A stretch of DNA of 64,000 bases, from positions 186,001 through 250,000 of the forward strand of contig NZ_MAUE01000002.1 of the NCBI RefSeq assembly GCF_001702265.1, read 5' to 3'. Numbering within the stretch: the first letter of the stretch is position 1; each line of letters opens with the position of its first letter. The DNA comes from Pseudomonas aylmerensis (GTDB lineage: Bacteria > Pseudomonadota > Gammaproteobacteria > Pseudomonadales > Pseudomonadaceae). The notes beneath the pieces are model-generated. The model did not search any database. It was not told the DNA's origin and saw only the letters and a list, made by a program, of their open reading frames with translations. Shown piece by piece: positions 34,949 to 42,472 of this stretch. The translations under genes were made by a program, and so were the position numbers.

Positions 34949-36936
34949 ACGCCAACCTCCTGCTGGGCCAGACTCAGCGCAATCGCCACTGGCTGCACCC
35001 AAACCGAAATGTTGCTGAGTATGAATGTCTCCCCAGCCTCGGAAAGCAGCAGCGTCATGCCGAACACATCCGCCATTGCCCGTGCCGCTGCGCGTGGTAC
35101 CGCGTTGCCAATCCGCTCCCGGTGCTGGCCGTCGTTGATTCCGTCCAGCCGGAAGACTCCCGCCTGTTCAATCTTGCGAACGCGCTGCATGCGCTCGATC
35201 TCATGGGCGATCTGTGGATCTGCTGACCAGTGATCTTCTGGGTCGAACAGTGATTGCAGCGCGGCCAACTCCAGCGTGGTGAACGGCCGGTGCCAGGTCC
35301 CGTCGAGGCTGGTGATCATGCAGGTCAGCCGATCGTTGTGCGCCGGCATGCGCTGATCGGCAACTGACCAGCGGCCGTTATCGTGGCAAGCACTGGCAGA
35401 TATGGCGCCGGCCGGTGCGCTGTATTCGACCACGCCGTAATGCCCGCCAGTCAGGTACGCATCGCCCTTGCTGCGCGACATTCCTGGGCGAGGATCTGCG
35501 ATCGATAACGCGCCGCTGGCAACCTGTTGCGAGCCAGTCACGGTCTTGGCGCTCTCGCACCAGGGCGTGATCCGCAACTTTTGCGTGCTGGCATTCGGGT
35601 GCCATGTTTTATAGGCGGGATCTGCCACGGCGAAAGCGCCTTGCCCGGTGGTGCTGCCGGCGATGACGGTGCCGGCCGGCTTGCTGTAGTCGGTGACCAG
35701 GTACTTGCCGAAACCCTTGGACGGTTGCCGAGGGTCGGCCACGGCCTGCCCGCCAGAGCTCGGCCCTTGTCCTGCAGTCACAGTGCCGGCGGTTTGATCA
35801 TTGCGTACCACGCGGAACATATTATTGTGGCGCTCGTCGGTCATGCGCGGATCAGCAACGCTGAACGTCCCTTGCCCCGGGCTGCGTTGACCGGTTACGA
35901 CACCGCAGTGGCGGTCATAGGGCAGTACGCCGAATTGGGTGTACTCGAATTTGTTGGTGGGTCGCGGATCTGCCACGGAAAACTTGTCGTTCATTGGGCG
36001 GCTCGCACCTGCAACCACCCCGGCTGTATCGTCCCAATCGACAACCCCGAGTACGCCGTATTGGTAGTCAGGCACGATCACAAAGTCGCGCAGGTGCCCG
36101 TCCTCGATCGCAAACCGGCTCAGGCTGCGCCAATCCTTCCCGGCCTCGACCAGGGCTAGGCGTATCCATGTTTTCCACTGCAACGCCGGCACGCGGTGCA
36201 TCGGCCCTGCCTGATCTATATCGCCTGCCAGCGGCATGCGGCTCAGCACGTCACCGACGGCACGCAGGCTGCGTTTCTCTGGTTCGTACAGGAACGCCGG
36301 GACCTTCTCTACGTGCCTGGCCACCAGCAAGAAGCGTTTTCGGCTCTGGGCCAATCCACCAATTTCGCCACAGTCGTGGGTGGTTTCAGCCACCGCGTAT
36401 CCGTAGTGTCTTAGCAGCTTGGTGATCTGGTCCAGCAAGTACCGGCCACGGGTAGCCAGGCGCGGTACGTTTTCGAACACGATCAGCGACACCGGGTTGT
36501 ACTTCCAGGCTTCGCACATCAGCCATACGCAACGCAACGTGAGCTCATTGAGCGCCCGGTACTTGGGCGTCTGGCTCATGGTCTCGGACAAAAGGCCCGA
36601 GGCACCCTTGCAGGGACTGCTGATGAACACTGCATCCGGATCTTCGTTGCTGGCAGCGCGGCGCAGATCCTCGGCGGTGGCTTCCTTCCAACCGGCGGGC
36701 GGCTGTTGGCCGTGGAACGCGGTGTATTGTTCGCGGGTGAACAGGTCCATCAGCGTGCCAGATACACCGGTCATCATCTGGAAATCGCGCAACCCGGCGG
36801 GGTCGACGTCGACGCCACCCAGGCAGCGCCATTCAGCTTGCACAGGTCCCAGGACCGGTTTGGAGTCGCTGAAACCAGCAGCGCCGCTGCCGAGACCGCA
36901 GCAAAGATGGAAGTGGGTGAGGGTGCGCTTAAGCAT
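34945..36936 (-). CDS. C5-cytosine DNA methyltransferase with repeat-rich recognition region
   Basis: A 663-residue protein. The ATG at 36936 has GGGAGG 6 bases upstream. Motif I is FHLCCGLGSGAAGF, the catalytic PC motif is SSPCKGASG, and the ENV motif is VFENVPR. QSRKRFLLVAR is motif VIII-like and RIGNAVPRAAARAM is motif X-like. Between about residues 280 and 570 there are six imperfect repeats of roughly 45 residues, each with a GxVxAG...VADPR-type core. This is longer than usual target-recognition domains. It probably protects phage DNA or modifies host DNA. Confidence 0.85.
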   Translation of the reverse strand: MLKRTLTHFHLCCGLGSGAAGFSDSKPVLGPVQAEWRCLGGVDVDPAGLRDFQMMTGVSGTLMDLFTREQYTAFHGQQPPAGWKEATAEDLRRAASNEDPDAVFISSPCKGASGLLSETMSQTPKYRALNELTLRCVWLMCEAWKYNPVSLIVFENVPRLATRGRYLLDQITKLLRHYGYAVAETTHDCGEIGGLAQSRKRFLLVARHVEKVPAFLYEPEKRSLRAVGDVLSRMPLAGDIDQAGPMHRVPALQWKTWIRLALVEAGKDWRSLSRFAIEDGHLRDFVIVPDYQYGVLGVVDWDDTAGVVAGASRPMNDKFSVADPRPTNKFEYTQFGVLPYDRHCGVVTGQRSPGQGTFSVADPRMTDERHNNMFRVVRNDQTAGTVTAGQGPSSGGQAVADPRQPSKGFGKYLVTDYSKPAGTVIAGSTTGQGAFAVADPAYKTWHPNASTQKLRITPWCESAKTVTGSQQVASGALSIADPRPGMSRSKGDAYLTGGHYGVVEYSAPAGAISASACHDNGRWSVADQRMPAHNDRLTCMITSLDGTWHRPFTTLELAALQSLFDPEDHWSADPQIAHEIERMQRVRKIEQAGVFRLDGINDGQHRERIGNAVPRAAARAMADVFGMTLLLSEAGETFILSNISVWVQPVAIALSLAQQEVGV

Positions 36937-37216
36937 GGGAAGCCTCCCGCACGGCATAGCAACTCACATTCCCCGAAACGTGCGTATACCCCGCGACAGG
37001 CTGCGCAGGCGGGCGTCCCGAAGCGGTAAGCGTTGCATCACTGACCGCTGCCCCGCGCAGCTTTTCGTGGGGTATACGTGCCTCGGCAGTGGCGCTGGAA
37101 GGAGCAATAATGCCTGCTGCTGCGCAGCAGAGACTGTTTGTTTCTGACGTGTCGACACCACTGGTGCTGCGGAGCAAAGCGGGCAGGGCGCTGGTGTTTT
37201 CCAGTTGGTTCTTCAT
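36929..37216 (-). CDS. uncharacterised prophage protein
   Basis: A 95-residue protein with its ATG at 37216 overlapping the HD-hydrolase stop and its 3' end overlapping the methyltransferase start by 8 bases. It is rich in Ala, Ser and Thr with an N-terminal ENTSALPALLRST stretch. No domain recognised. Support is the double overlap in a packed operon. Confidence 0.5.
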   Translation of the reverse strand: MKNQLENTSALPALLRSTSGVDTSETNSLCCAAAGIIAPSSATAEARIPHEKLRGAAVSDATLTASGRPPAQPVAGYTHVSGNVSCYAVREASHA

Positions 37217-37755
37217 GCCGCTTTCCTCCGATGTTCGACAGCGAGTTGGTCCATCAGGCGCTGGTAGTAGGTGAGTCTGGCTTCTGCGGCAGGCCATGGA
37301 CGGATGATTTCGGCCATAGGTTGTATGCCGACCAAACAATCCCAGATAGCCGGATCGGTTGGCATGAGGTCGCGGCGTTCGGTGGCCAGCGCAATCAAGT
37401 CGGCCTGGTGAACGCATGCAGGAAGTTGTGCAGCAATGTCGAAGCGTTGGCACACGCGTTGCCATACCCAGTCTTCAAAGTCCTGGTATGCGTGTAGCCA
37501 CTGCTTAAGTGGCTTGGTCATGTCGCCCAGGTACGCCTCTGGCGCGTCGTGGAGTAAGGCTACGAGCTTGTGTTCTTCCGGCACCAGCTCGGCGACGATG
37601 CAGCAGTGTTGCGCCACGCTGTAGAACTCGCGGGTATGCCCGTTGAAGCGGCAGAGGTGTGCCAGTGAGTGGGAAATATCCCGTGGGTCGATCATGTCGG
37701 CGTCAGGTTCGAACAGGTCAAAACGTTTGCCGGTGTGGGTGAGGATCCAGTTCAT
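37213..37755 (-). CDS. HD-domain phosphohydrolase (YfbR/YfdR-like)
   Basis: A 180-residue HD-superfamily protein. The metal motif is visible as His in YSVAQHCCIVAEL, HD in ALLHDAPEAYLGD and a later Asp in VHQADLIALATERRDL. This layout matches the YfbR 5'-deoxynucleotidase family and its prophage relatives. It probably dephosphorylates nucleoside monophosphates to adjust nucleotide pools during phage growth. Coupled to genes on both sides. Confidence 0.85.
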   Translation of the reverse strand: MNWILTHTGKRFDLFEPDADMIDPRDISHSLAHLCRFNGHTREFYSVAQHCCIVAELVPEEHKLVALLHDAPEAYLGDMTKPLKQWLHAYQDFEDWVWQRVCQRFDIAAQLPACVHQADLIALATERRDLMPTDPAIWDCLVGIQPMAEIIRPWPAAEARLTYYQRLMDQLAVEHRRKAA

Positions 37756-37973
37756 GCGGCCTCCTTCACGAGATCGGCCAGCAGCAGGGCGTTGTCAGTT
37801 GCCTTATGCAATTTGCGCAGGGCGTCGTAACCGATCAGCGCTTTCAGCTGCCGGTCAAACTCTTTGTTATGTCGAGTCATTACGCTCAGTTCCTTCATAG
37901 CCTTGTTGTACTGCTGTTGCAGTGTTCCAGCGGCCTGGGGCGTCAGACGCATCATTGGGATAGGGCGACTCAT
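37752..37973 (-). CDS. uncharacterised small helical protein
   Basis: A 73-residue, predicted all-helical protein (AAGTLQQQYNKAMKELSVM, then FDRQLKALIGYDALRKLHKA). It overlaps the HD-hydrolase start and the preceding gene's stop by 4 bases each. No family recognised. Confidence 0.6.
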   Translation of the reverse strand: MSRPIPMMRLTPQAAGTLQQQYNKAMKELSVMTRHNKEFDRQLKALIGYDALRKLHKATDNALLLADLVKEAA

Positions 37974-38368
37974 GCTGCATCCTCCTGATAGAAGGAATCC
38001 AACTCGGCGGCCATGCTCAAAGCGTGGCCGCGCAGAATGAGTGCTTGAGTTGCGTGGCCTTCCGATTTGATCGCTTGAAAGAAGTCGGCGGCGAGTTTGA
38101 GTTTTCCCGCGATGGCCAGAAGGATCTGACGGTCCTGGGGTTCCCTCATCAAAATCAGTTCTAGGCGCTCACATCGCCGTGTGGCGTTTTCGAGAGCAGT
38201 GGCGCCCGACGACTCGCCCTCTTCAATGCCCTCGATATAGCCCTTACCGTGGCCGTCGTCGTAGCCTTCGCTCCAGCCATCCTTTAAGCCGCCTCGATAC
38301 CCGACCCAATACAGAATGGCGAGTGCAATTACGAAGCTGATCAATGCGAAAATTTCAAATGCTGTCAT
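37970..38368 (-). CDS. membrane-anchored uncharacterised protein
   Basis: A 132-residue protein with one N-terminal membrane helix (IFALISFVIALAILYWVGY). A Gly/Asp-rich juxtamembrane stretch and a cytoplasmic or periplasmic helical domain follow. A single-pass phage early membrane protein could serve in superinfection exclusion, but nothing in the sequence proves it. No gene is seen in the 89 bases before it. Confidence 0.6.
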   Translation of the reverse strand: MTAFEIFALISFVIALAILYWVGYRGGLKDGWSEGYDDGHGKGYIEGIEEGESSGATALENATRRCERLELILMREPQDRQILLAIAGKLKLAADFFQAIKSEGHATQALILRGHALSMAAELDSFYQEDAA

Positions 38369-38457
38369 TTGGTTTGCTCCTTGGGTTGTATACCGCTTGG
38401 CTGGTGGCGCAGCGGTTGCGGTGGTGCGACTGTTATCGACGTGTGTCGGTCAAAAAG

Positions 38458-38778
38458 TCATCGCTCTTCTGGCTGGGGTTGAGTGTTTGTCAGCTCCTCG
38501 TCCGCAGCATCTGCCTGTGTATCAATGAAGATGGCCAGATGGCGGATGTCGATAAAGCGGGGGCGCTTGGCGCTGGTATCCAGAGTCGTGATGGGTAGCG
38601 CTACACGGCCGCTTGTCAGTGCACGAGTGAAGTTGTCCTGGTTGAGATTGCTGAAGTAGCGTTCACGTACCTGTTCGACGGGTACGAGCAGATCCCCGAG
38701 CGTTCGGTACAACAGGTCAACGGTCTGACTTCTCGGCGCTATCGGCAGGCGCAGTTCGCGCTGTACGGAGGCCGTCAT
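38458..38778 (-). CDS. PrtN-like pyocin activator family protein
   Basis: A 106-residue protein with the PrtN signature: LLYRTLGDLLVPVEQVRERYF, then NLNQDNFTRALTSGRVALPI and FIDIRHLAIFIDTQ. PrtN-family proteins bind P-boxes and switch on pyocin or prophage genes after DNA damage. In this prophage it may link induction to the host pyocin regulon. It overlaps the upstream gene by 4 bases. Confidence 0.75.
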   Translation of the reverse strand: MTASVQRELRLPIAPRSQTVDLLYRTLGDLLVPVEQVRERYFSNLNQDNFTRALTSGRVALPITTLDTSAKRPRFIDIRHLAIFIDTQADAADEELTNTQPQPEER

Positions 38779-39242
38779 GCTGCATTTGCCTTATCTACTT
38801 GCGCCTTGAGCGTGCCGAGCGTCAGCTTTCCAGATTTACGTTGTGTCGGTTCTTTAGTGTGGGGTTGGTGGCTCGCTCGAATGTCTCGGTTGATGGCTGC
38901 CAGTGCTGTACGTGCCGTGCTGGCAAACGCCACGAAACGCGGTAGTGGTGAAGTACTGTCTAGCGGTTCGAGAACGGCACCCAGTTCAACGCCTTCAATG
39001 CCATTGCCAAGGCGCAGCATGGCGCGAGCACGGTAGTTGGGGCCGAGATCAATCACGAGTTGGTCGAGAGCGGCCGCCAGTTGTAGGTGCTCGATTTGCA
39101 GCGGTGCGCCGGTGATGGTGAGGGAAACGTCGGCGGCAGTTGCGGCCAGGGTGAGATTGGCAAGAATTTTCTCAGCCGTACGACGTTCTTCAGGCAGGTT
39201 CAGTAGTTCGATCAGTAGGGTGTCAATCAGTTTGCGGTCCAT
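38775..39242 (-). CDS. uncharacterised prophage protein
   Basis: A 155-residue protein from the ATG at 39242 (MDRKLIDTLLIELLN), with GAGGGAA 6 bases upstream. Helices at the N-terminus are followed by AADVSLTITGAPLQIEHLQLA and a basic C-terminus (KEPTQRKSGKLTLG). No family recognised; coupled to the PrtN-like gene. Confidence 0.6.
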   Translation of the reverse strand: MDRKLIDTLLIELLNLPEERRTAEKILANLTLAATAADVSLTITGAPLQIEHLQLAAALDQLVIDLGPNYRARAMLRLGNGIEGVELGAVLEPLDSTSPLPRFVAFASTARTALAAINRDIRASHQPHTKEPTQRKSGKLTLGTLKAQVDKANAA

Positions 39243-39405
39243 GTGTGTTCCCTCGGGGGTGGTTCCAGGCGATCTCAACGTGGGTACGTACCAGAGCGCG
39301 TAGGTGCTCCGGTACTTCTGCCAGCGCGGCGACGCGTTCCTCGCGGGTTCGCATCGCCGTGATCTGGCGGGCGTACTGGCGCGGCCATGCTTCGGGCTGT
39401 CTCAT
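39223..39405 (-). CDS. small uncharacterised prophage protein
   Basis: A 60-residue, Arg-rich helical protein (AWPRQYARQITAMRTREERV, then LVRTHVEIAW). It overlaps the next gene by 20 bases and shares one base with the preceding stop. Similar short genes are common in early operons of Pseudomonas phages; no function is known. Confidence 0.6.
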   Translation of the reverse strand: MRQPEAWPRQYARQITAMRTREERVAALAEVPEHLRALVRTHVEIAWNHPRGNTHGPQTD

Positions 39406-39695
39406 TACGCGACTTCTCGCGGGTCAGGTACGGTGGGTGGGGCTGGGCGCTCAATACCGATCTGCCTGGCCAGCCAGGAAATGCCAATATCGGTCACGCG
39501 CGTAGTGCGCTTGTATTGCATGCCATGCTTCTCGTGAAACCAGCGACTTTCACGGGTGACCAAAAAGTCTTTGGTCAGGGCAGGGTTGGTTGGAAGGTTG
39601 CGTTGATCCAGCAGGCCTTTGTCGCGCATGCGTTTCATCAACTCGCGGTGCCCCAGGCCCAGGCGTTCGGCTACGCGTTTGAGGGATAGGCTCAT
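39405..39695 (-). CDS. KilAC-like phage antirepressor-type DNA-binding protein
   Basis: A 96-residue protein. LKRVAERLGLGHRELMKRMR is a helix-turn-helix as in the C-terminal KilAC domain of phage antirepressors, and ESRWFHEKHGMQYKRTTRVT then GISWLARQIG completes it. It lacks the N-terminal Bro/Ant domain, so it may regulate lysogeny or be a stand-alone DNA-binding module. Confidence 0.65.
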   Translation of the reverse strand: MSLSLKRVAERLGLGHRELMKRMRDKGLLDQRNLPTNPALTKDFLVTRESRWFHEKHGMQYKRTTRVTDIGISWLARQIGIERPAPPTVPDPREVA

Positions 39696-39704
39696 GGCGG
39701 CACC

Positions 39705-40262
39705 TCATGCGGCGGCTGCGAGGCTATTGCGGTAGCCCTGCAGGAATTGGTTGAGGTATTCAGCCAGGATTGTGTGGGCGCGCTGGTTGTCGGCGGGCAG
39801 GGTGAACAAGTAGCCGGCGTCGTCGAGTTCGAGCGTGGCGATATAACCGCCACGTGGGTTGCGCTGGATCTGAAGTGACGGCTCTAGTTCATCGGCGATA
39901 AGGTGGTAGATGCCGCGCCCACGTCGGATAGCCAGACGTAGGGTGGCCTCTATATCGCTGACAGCTTCATGCTCATCTACGTCAGGCACACCGGTAGTGC
40001 TGCGGCCATTGGCGATACCTTCAATAAAGCTCGCAATGCGCGTGGCGTTGTTTTTGCGGTGCTTATCAAGGGTGACAGAGTTGAGCGTCCCGCAAATCTG
40101 CACCAAGACCGTGATGCCGGCATTGCACTGATCGATCTCGACCCGAGCCGCTACGGATTGGCAGCCATCACACGAATGCAGGGTGTGATTGAACGTGCCG
40201 CTAAGGTTTACCTGGGCCTGTAGTCGGATGTAGGCGCTGGCATTGAGAGATAGTTTACTCAT
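39705..40262 (-). CDS. uncharacterised prophage early protein
   Basis: A 185-residue protein of mixed strands and helices. Two Cys (HSCDGCQ) are near residue 30 and an Arg-rich segment (ATLRLAIRRGRGIYHLIADE) is central. The start overlaps the stop of the 56-residue gene upstream (ATGA). No recognised family. Confidence 0.6.
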   Translation of the reverse strand: MSKLSLNASAYIRLQAQVNLSGTFNHTLHSCDGCQSVAARVEIDQCNAGITVLVQICGTLNSVTLDKHRKNNATRIASFIEGIANGRSTTGVPDVDEHEAVSDIEATLRLAIRRGRGIYHLIADELEPSLQIQRNPRGGYIATLELDDAGYLFTLPADNQRAHTILAEYLNQFLQGYRNSLAAAA

Positions 40263-40429
40263 GCTGCGCGCCCTCCATCGTCTGGATTGGAGGGAGTTGG
40301 AGTTGGGCTGGTGGTTGATTTGCGTTTAGTGGGGGCGAAGGCGCAGCCGTGGATTATGGCTAGGCGGCGCACCTCGAAAACGCGGCTTTCTGGGCACGTT
40401 GGTAGGACGTGCAAGGTTGCGGTTTGCAT
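40259..40429 (-). CDS. 56-residue leader-proximal early protein
   Basis: From the ATG at 40429: MQTATLHVLPTCPESRVFEV, continuing to GGRAA and a stop that overlaps the next gene's ATG. It is the first gene after the leftward early promoter (40466-40494) and lies just beyond a 14-bp stem-loop. Coupling to the next gene supports it as real despite its size. Function unknown. Confidence 0.6.
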   Translation of the reverse strand: MQTATLHVLPTCPESRVFEVRRLAIIHGCAFAPTKRKSTTSPTPTPSNPDDGGRAA

Positions 40430-40432
40430 GGG

Positions 40433-40468
40433 AATTGCCTCGCTCTGTGGTAGGAGAGTGAGGCAATT
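40433..40468. repeat. 14-bp inverted repeat at the leftward early promoter
   Basis: AATTGCCTCGCTCT pairs with AGAGTGAGGCAATT (one G-U pair) around an 8-base loop. The right arm overlaps the predicted -10 box of the minus-strand promoter, and the left arm ends 4 bases from the ATG at 40429. It may be an operator or leader structure. Confidence 0.65.
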
Positions 40469-40494
40469 AAAGTTCTCTTAACTTTTCAAGTCAA
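40466..40494 (-). promoter_or_regulatory. predicted leftward early promoter
   Basis: On the minus strand TTGACT (40494-40489) and TTTAAT (40471-40466) are separated by exactly 17 bases. It would drive the packed early operon from 40429 down to the integrase. CTTAAC/GTTAAG motifs around it resemble the repressor half-sites near the CI start. Confidence 0.6.
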
Positions 40495-40527
40495 GCTTGC
40501 TTATGTATTTTGTTAAGAGGGCTAGAA

Positions 40528-41184
40528 TTATAGGGGGCCGGCGTGCCATACGGCCCGTCCGATGATGAGTAGATGACCAATGCTTGTATCGGTAGCGCTC
40601 TCATCCGGATAAGCGCGTTTGTCCTCGTTGTCGCTTCGAATTATCCAGCCGTTGGTGAGCGTGTGGACTAAGCGCTTGATGCTGATGTCTCCGTCTGGGC
40701 GCTGAATTGCATAGATTCTACCGTTCAATGGCTCCCGCTGGCCTTCGTCAATCAGCAGCACATCATCATCAGCAATGGTCGGGAACATGCTCATTCCTGT
40801 GCTGTAGATGACCTTGAGGTTCTTTTCCTTCAAGCCCATTCGGCTAAGCCAGTCTCTCCTAAACATTAGGCCGCCGAGGTCTTCTATGTGGTGGTTTGTG
40901 TGACCCGGGCCTGCACCCGCCTTGGCGGTGAATTGGGGAATCAGCACATGGCCCTCCTCGAGGGCACCGGCGTCATATTTGTCCCCAATGCCTTCGGCAA
41001 GCCACTGTGCTGAGAACCCGGTAGCGCGTGCGAATAAGAAAAGATTTTCAGCCTTGAGGCTCCCGTCTCCCTGGGCTAACTGGCTAATTCTGGCAGCACT
41101 CAGGTTGGACTCTATGGCCAAGACGCTGGCTTTCTTTCCGCACTTGGAAATGGCGTATGCGATTCTTTCCGCTGGAGTATTCAT
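40528..41184 (-). CDS. CI-like LexA/S24-family prophage repressor
   Basis: A 218-residue repressor. The N-terminal helix-turn-helix (ASVLAIESNLSAARISQLAQG) binds operators. A linker with an Ala-Gly site (TAKAGAGPG) is the likely autocleavage point. The peptidase domain has Ser in STGMSMFPT and Lys in ISIKRLVH. RecA-stimulated self-cleavage would induce the prophage. Palindromic operators overlap its start codon and lie in the interval to cro. Confidence 0.88.
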   Translation of the reverse strand: MNTPAERIAYAISKCGKKASVLAIESNLSAARISQLAQGDGSLKAENLFLFARATGFSAQWLAEGIGDKYDAGALEEGHVLIPQFTAKAGAGPGHTNHHIEDLGGLMFRRDWLSRMGLKEKNLKVIYSTGMSMFPTIADDDVLLIDEGQREPLNGRIYAIQRPDGDISIKRLVHTLTNGWIIRSDNEDKRAYPDESATDTSIGHLLIIGRAVWHAGPL

Positions 41185-41253
41185 TAAGCTAGCTTAAGGC
41201 TTACTTTGTTTGGAGTCCTTCACTTGCTTGCCAAATAAGTTAAGTGTGCTTAC
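41184..41253. promoter_or_regulatory. CI/Cro operator region
   Basis: The perfect palindrome TTAAGCTAGCTTAA (41184-41197) overlaps the first base of the ci start codon. A related site TTAAGTGTGCTTAC (41240-41253) sits before cro. Both share TTAAG half-sites and are 56 bases apart. This is the divergent switch region of the prophage. Confidence 0.65.
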
Positions 41254-41282
41254 TGTATTGGGCAGGCAAACAGGAGAGCACC

Positions 41283-41471
41283 ATGCTCACGACAGAAGTA
41301 ATCGCCTTCTTCGGAGGGAAATCTAAAGTGGCTGCGGCTCTGAAAGTCTCTCCCGCTGCAGTATCGCAATGGGGTACTGAGCCGCCGCAGTCACGCCAAT
41401 ACCAGGTTCAAGTGCTTACAGATGGAAAGCTCCGGGCGACAGTTAAAGCGTCAACCCAGCAAGCCGCTTGA
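41283..41471 (+). CDS. Cro-like repressor
   Basis: A 62-residue protein from the ATG at 41283 (AGGAGAG 5 bases upstream). FFGGKSKVAAALKVSPAAVS then QWG is a helix-turn-helix, as in small Cro/YdaS-type proteins. It is divergent from ci and would shut off the repressor during lytic growth. Confidence 0.8.
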   Translation: MLTTEVIAFFGGKSKVAAALKVSPAAVSQWGTEPPQSRQYQVQVLTDGKLRATVKASTQQAA

Positions 41472-41748
41472 ATGAAGTAAAGGGCAGAGCGGCGCGGAGC
41501 AAACCAATACCACGCGCCGTTCTACCACCCCCCCCTAGGGCACGGATGCCTTGGGTTGCCTGCTAACCCACCACGATCTGCAGGCTGTAACGACAGGGCA
41601 CATGCGGAGCGTGTGCCTTGCCATTGGGGTGCAGCCGGGTTTTCTACCACAGAGCAACCGGCTGCATGCGACCACCTGTAAGTGACCACGGCGTAACTGT
41701 ACCAAACAGGCATGCGGCGGTCACTGGCAGAGTTTTTGGAGTTTTGCC
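41472..41748. other. leader region between cro and the CII-like gene
   Basis: 277 bases without a supported gene. It includes a C-rich tract and a hairpin, GGCACA (41597-41602) with TGTGCC (41612-41617). The location matches that of nut/antitermination or CII-activated promoter sites in lambdoid phages, but no consensus was recognised. Confidence 0.35.
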
Positions 41749-42258
41749 ATGAACCGTAAACAGTTCAATTCCATTGAGCGCGCACGGCGTTCGCTGTTGA
41801 CTCTACCGCAAGCTTTGCTCCACGCCGCACGTGATTATCCGGGCGGCGCCACTGCCATTGCCGCTATCGACGGCGGCAACGCCACTACCCTCAATCACAA
41901 GCTGAGCCTGACCAACACCAGCCACACGCCTAACATTGGCGATCTTGAGTTGGTGCTGGATGCCACGCGCGATCCGCGCATCGTAGACGCGTTGCTGCAT
42001 CCAATCGGTTGGGTGGGAATCGACGTTTCCGAGTTGAGCGACACCGACACGGCGCAGTCGCTGATGGCAGGCATTGGCGAGTTGCTTTCTCGTGAGGGGG
42101 AGTTAGCCACGCATGTATCGACGTCGTTGTCTGATGACAAATTGGATGAAGACGAACTGGCTGAGTTTGAACTGCTGGCCGAGCGAATGGTGCAGGCGGT
42201 GTTCAAGTTGCGCGCAGTGCTCCGCAAGATGCATGCGGAGGATCTGCATTATGTCTGA
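41749..42258 (+). CDS. phage regulatory CII-family (CP76-like) protein
   Basis: A 169-residue protein. The N-terminal ARRSLLTLPQALLHAARDYP followed by ATAIAAIDGGNATTLNHKLS resembles the CII/CP76 family, in which this part forms the DNA-binding fold. The C-terminus is acidic and helical. It is the second rightward early gene and probably influences the lysis-lysogeny decision. It overlaps the next gene by 8 bases. Confidence 0.75.
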   Translation: MNRKQFNSIERARRSLLTLPQALLHAARDYPGGATAIAAIDGGNATTLNHKLSLTNTSHTPNIGDLELVLDATRDPRIVDALLHPIGWVGIDVSELSDTDTAQSLMAGIGELLSREGELATHVSTSLSDDKLDEDELAEFELLAERMVQAVFKLRAVLRKMHAEDLHYV

Positions 42259-42472
42259 CAACGCAGATGTGGCTGATAACGTCATTGCTCTTAATTTCGC
42301 AGTGGCCATGGCCGCGCGACCTACTGCCAATCCAGGCCAATGTACGCTCGAGTGCGTGGACTGCGGGGATGTCATCCTAGAGGCTCGGCGGTTGGCAATG
42401 CTTGATCGCGGCTGTACGCGCTGCACTGACTGCCAGGACCTGGCAGACCGGCGTGGGGTACGGCATGACTAA
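42251..42472 (+). CDS. TraR/DksA-type zinc-finger protein
   Basis: A 73-residue protein. The four-cysteine finger is visible as CVDCG and CTRCTDC, 17 residues apart, as in the TraR/DksA family. Phage members can bind the RNA polymerase secondary channel and alter promoter choice. It overlaps both neighbours. Confidence 0.8.
   Translation: MSDNADVADNVIALNFAVAMAARPTANPGQCTLECVDCGDVILEARRLAMLDRGCTRCTDCQDLADRRGVRHD

Noticed and set aside
40287..40481. Plus-strand 64-codon frame
   Set aside because: It is antisense to the coupled 56-residue gene and the leftward promoter.
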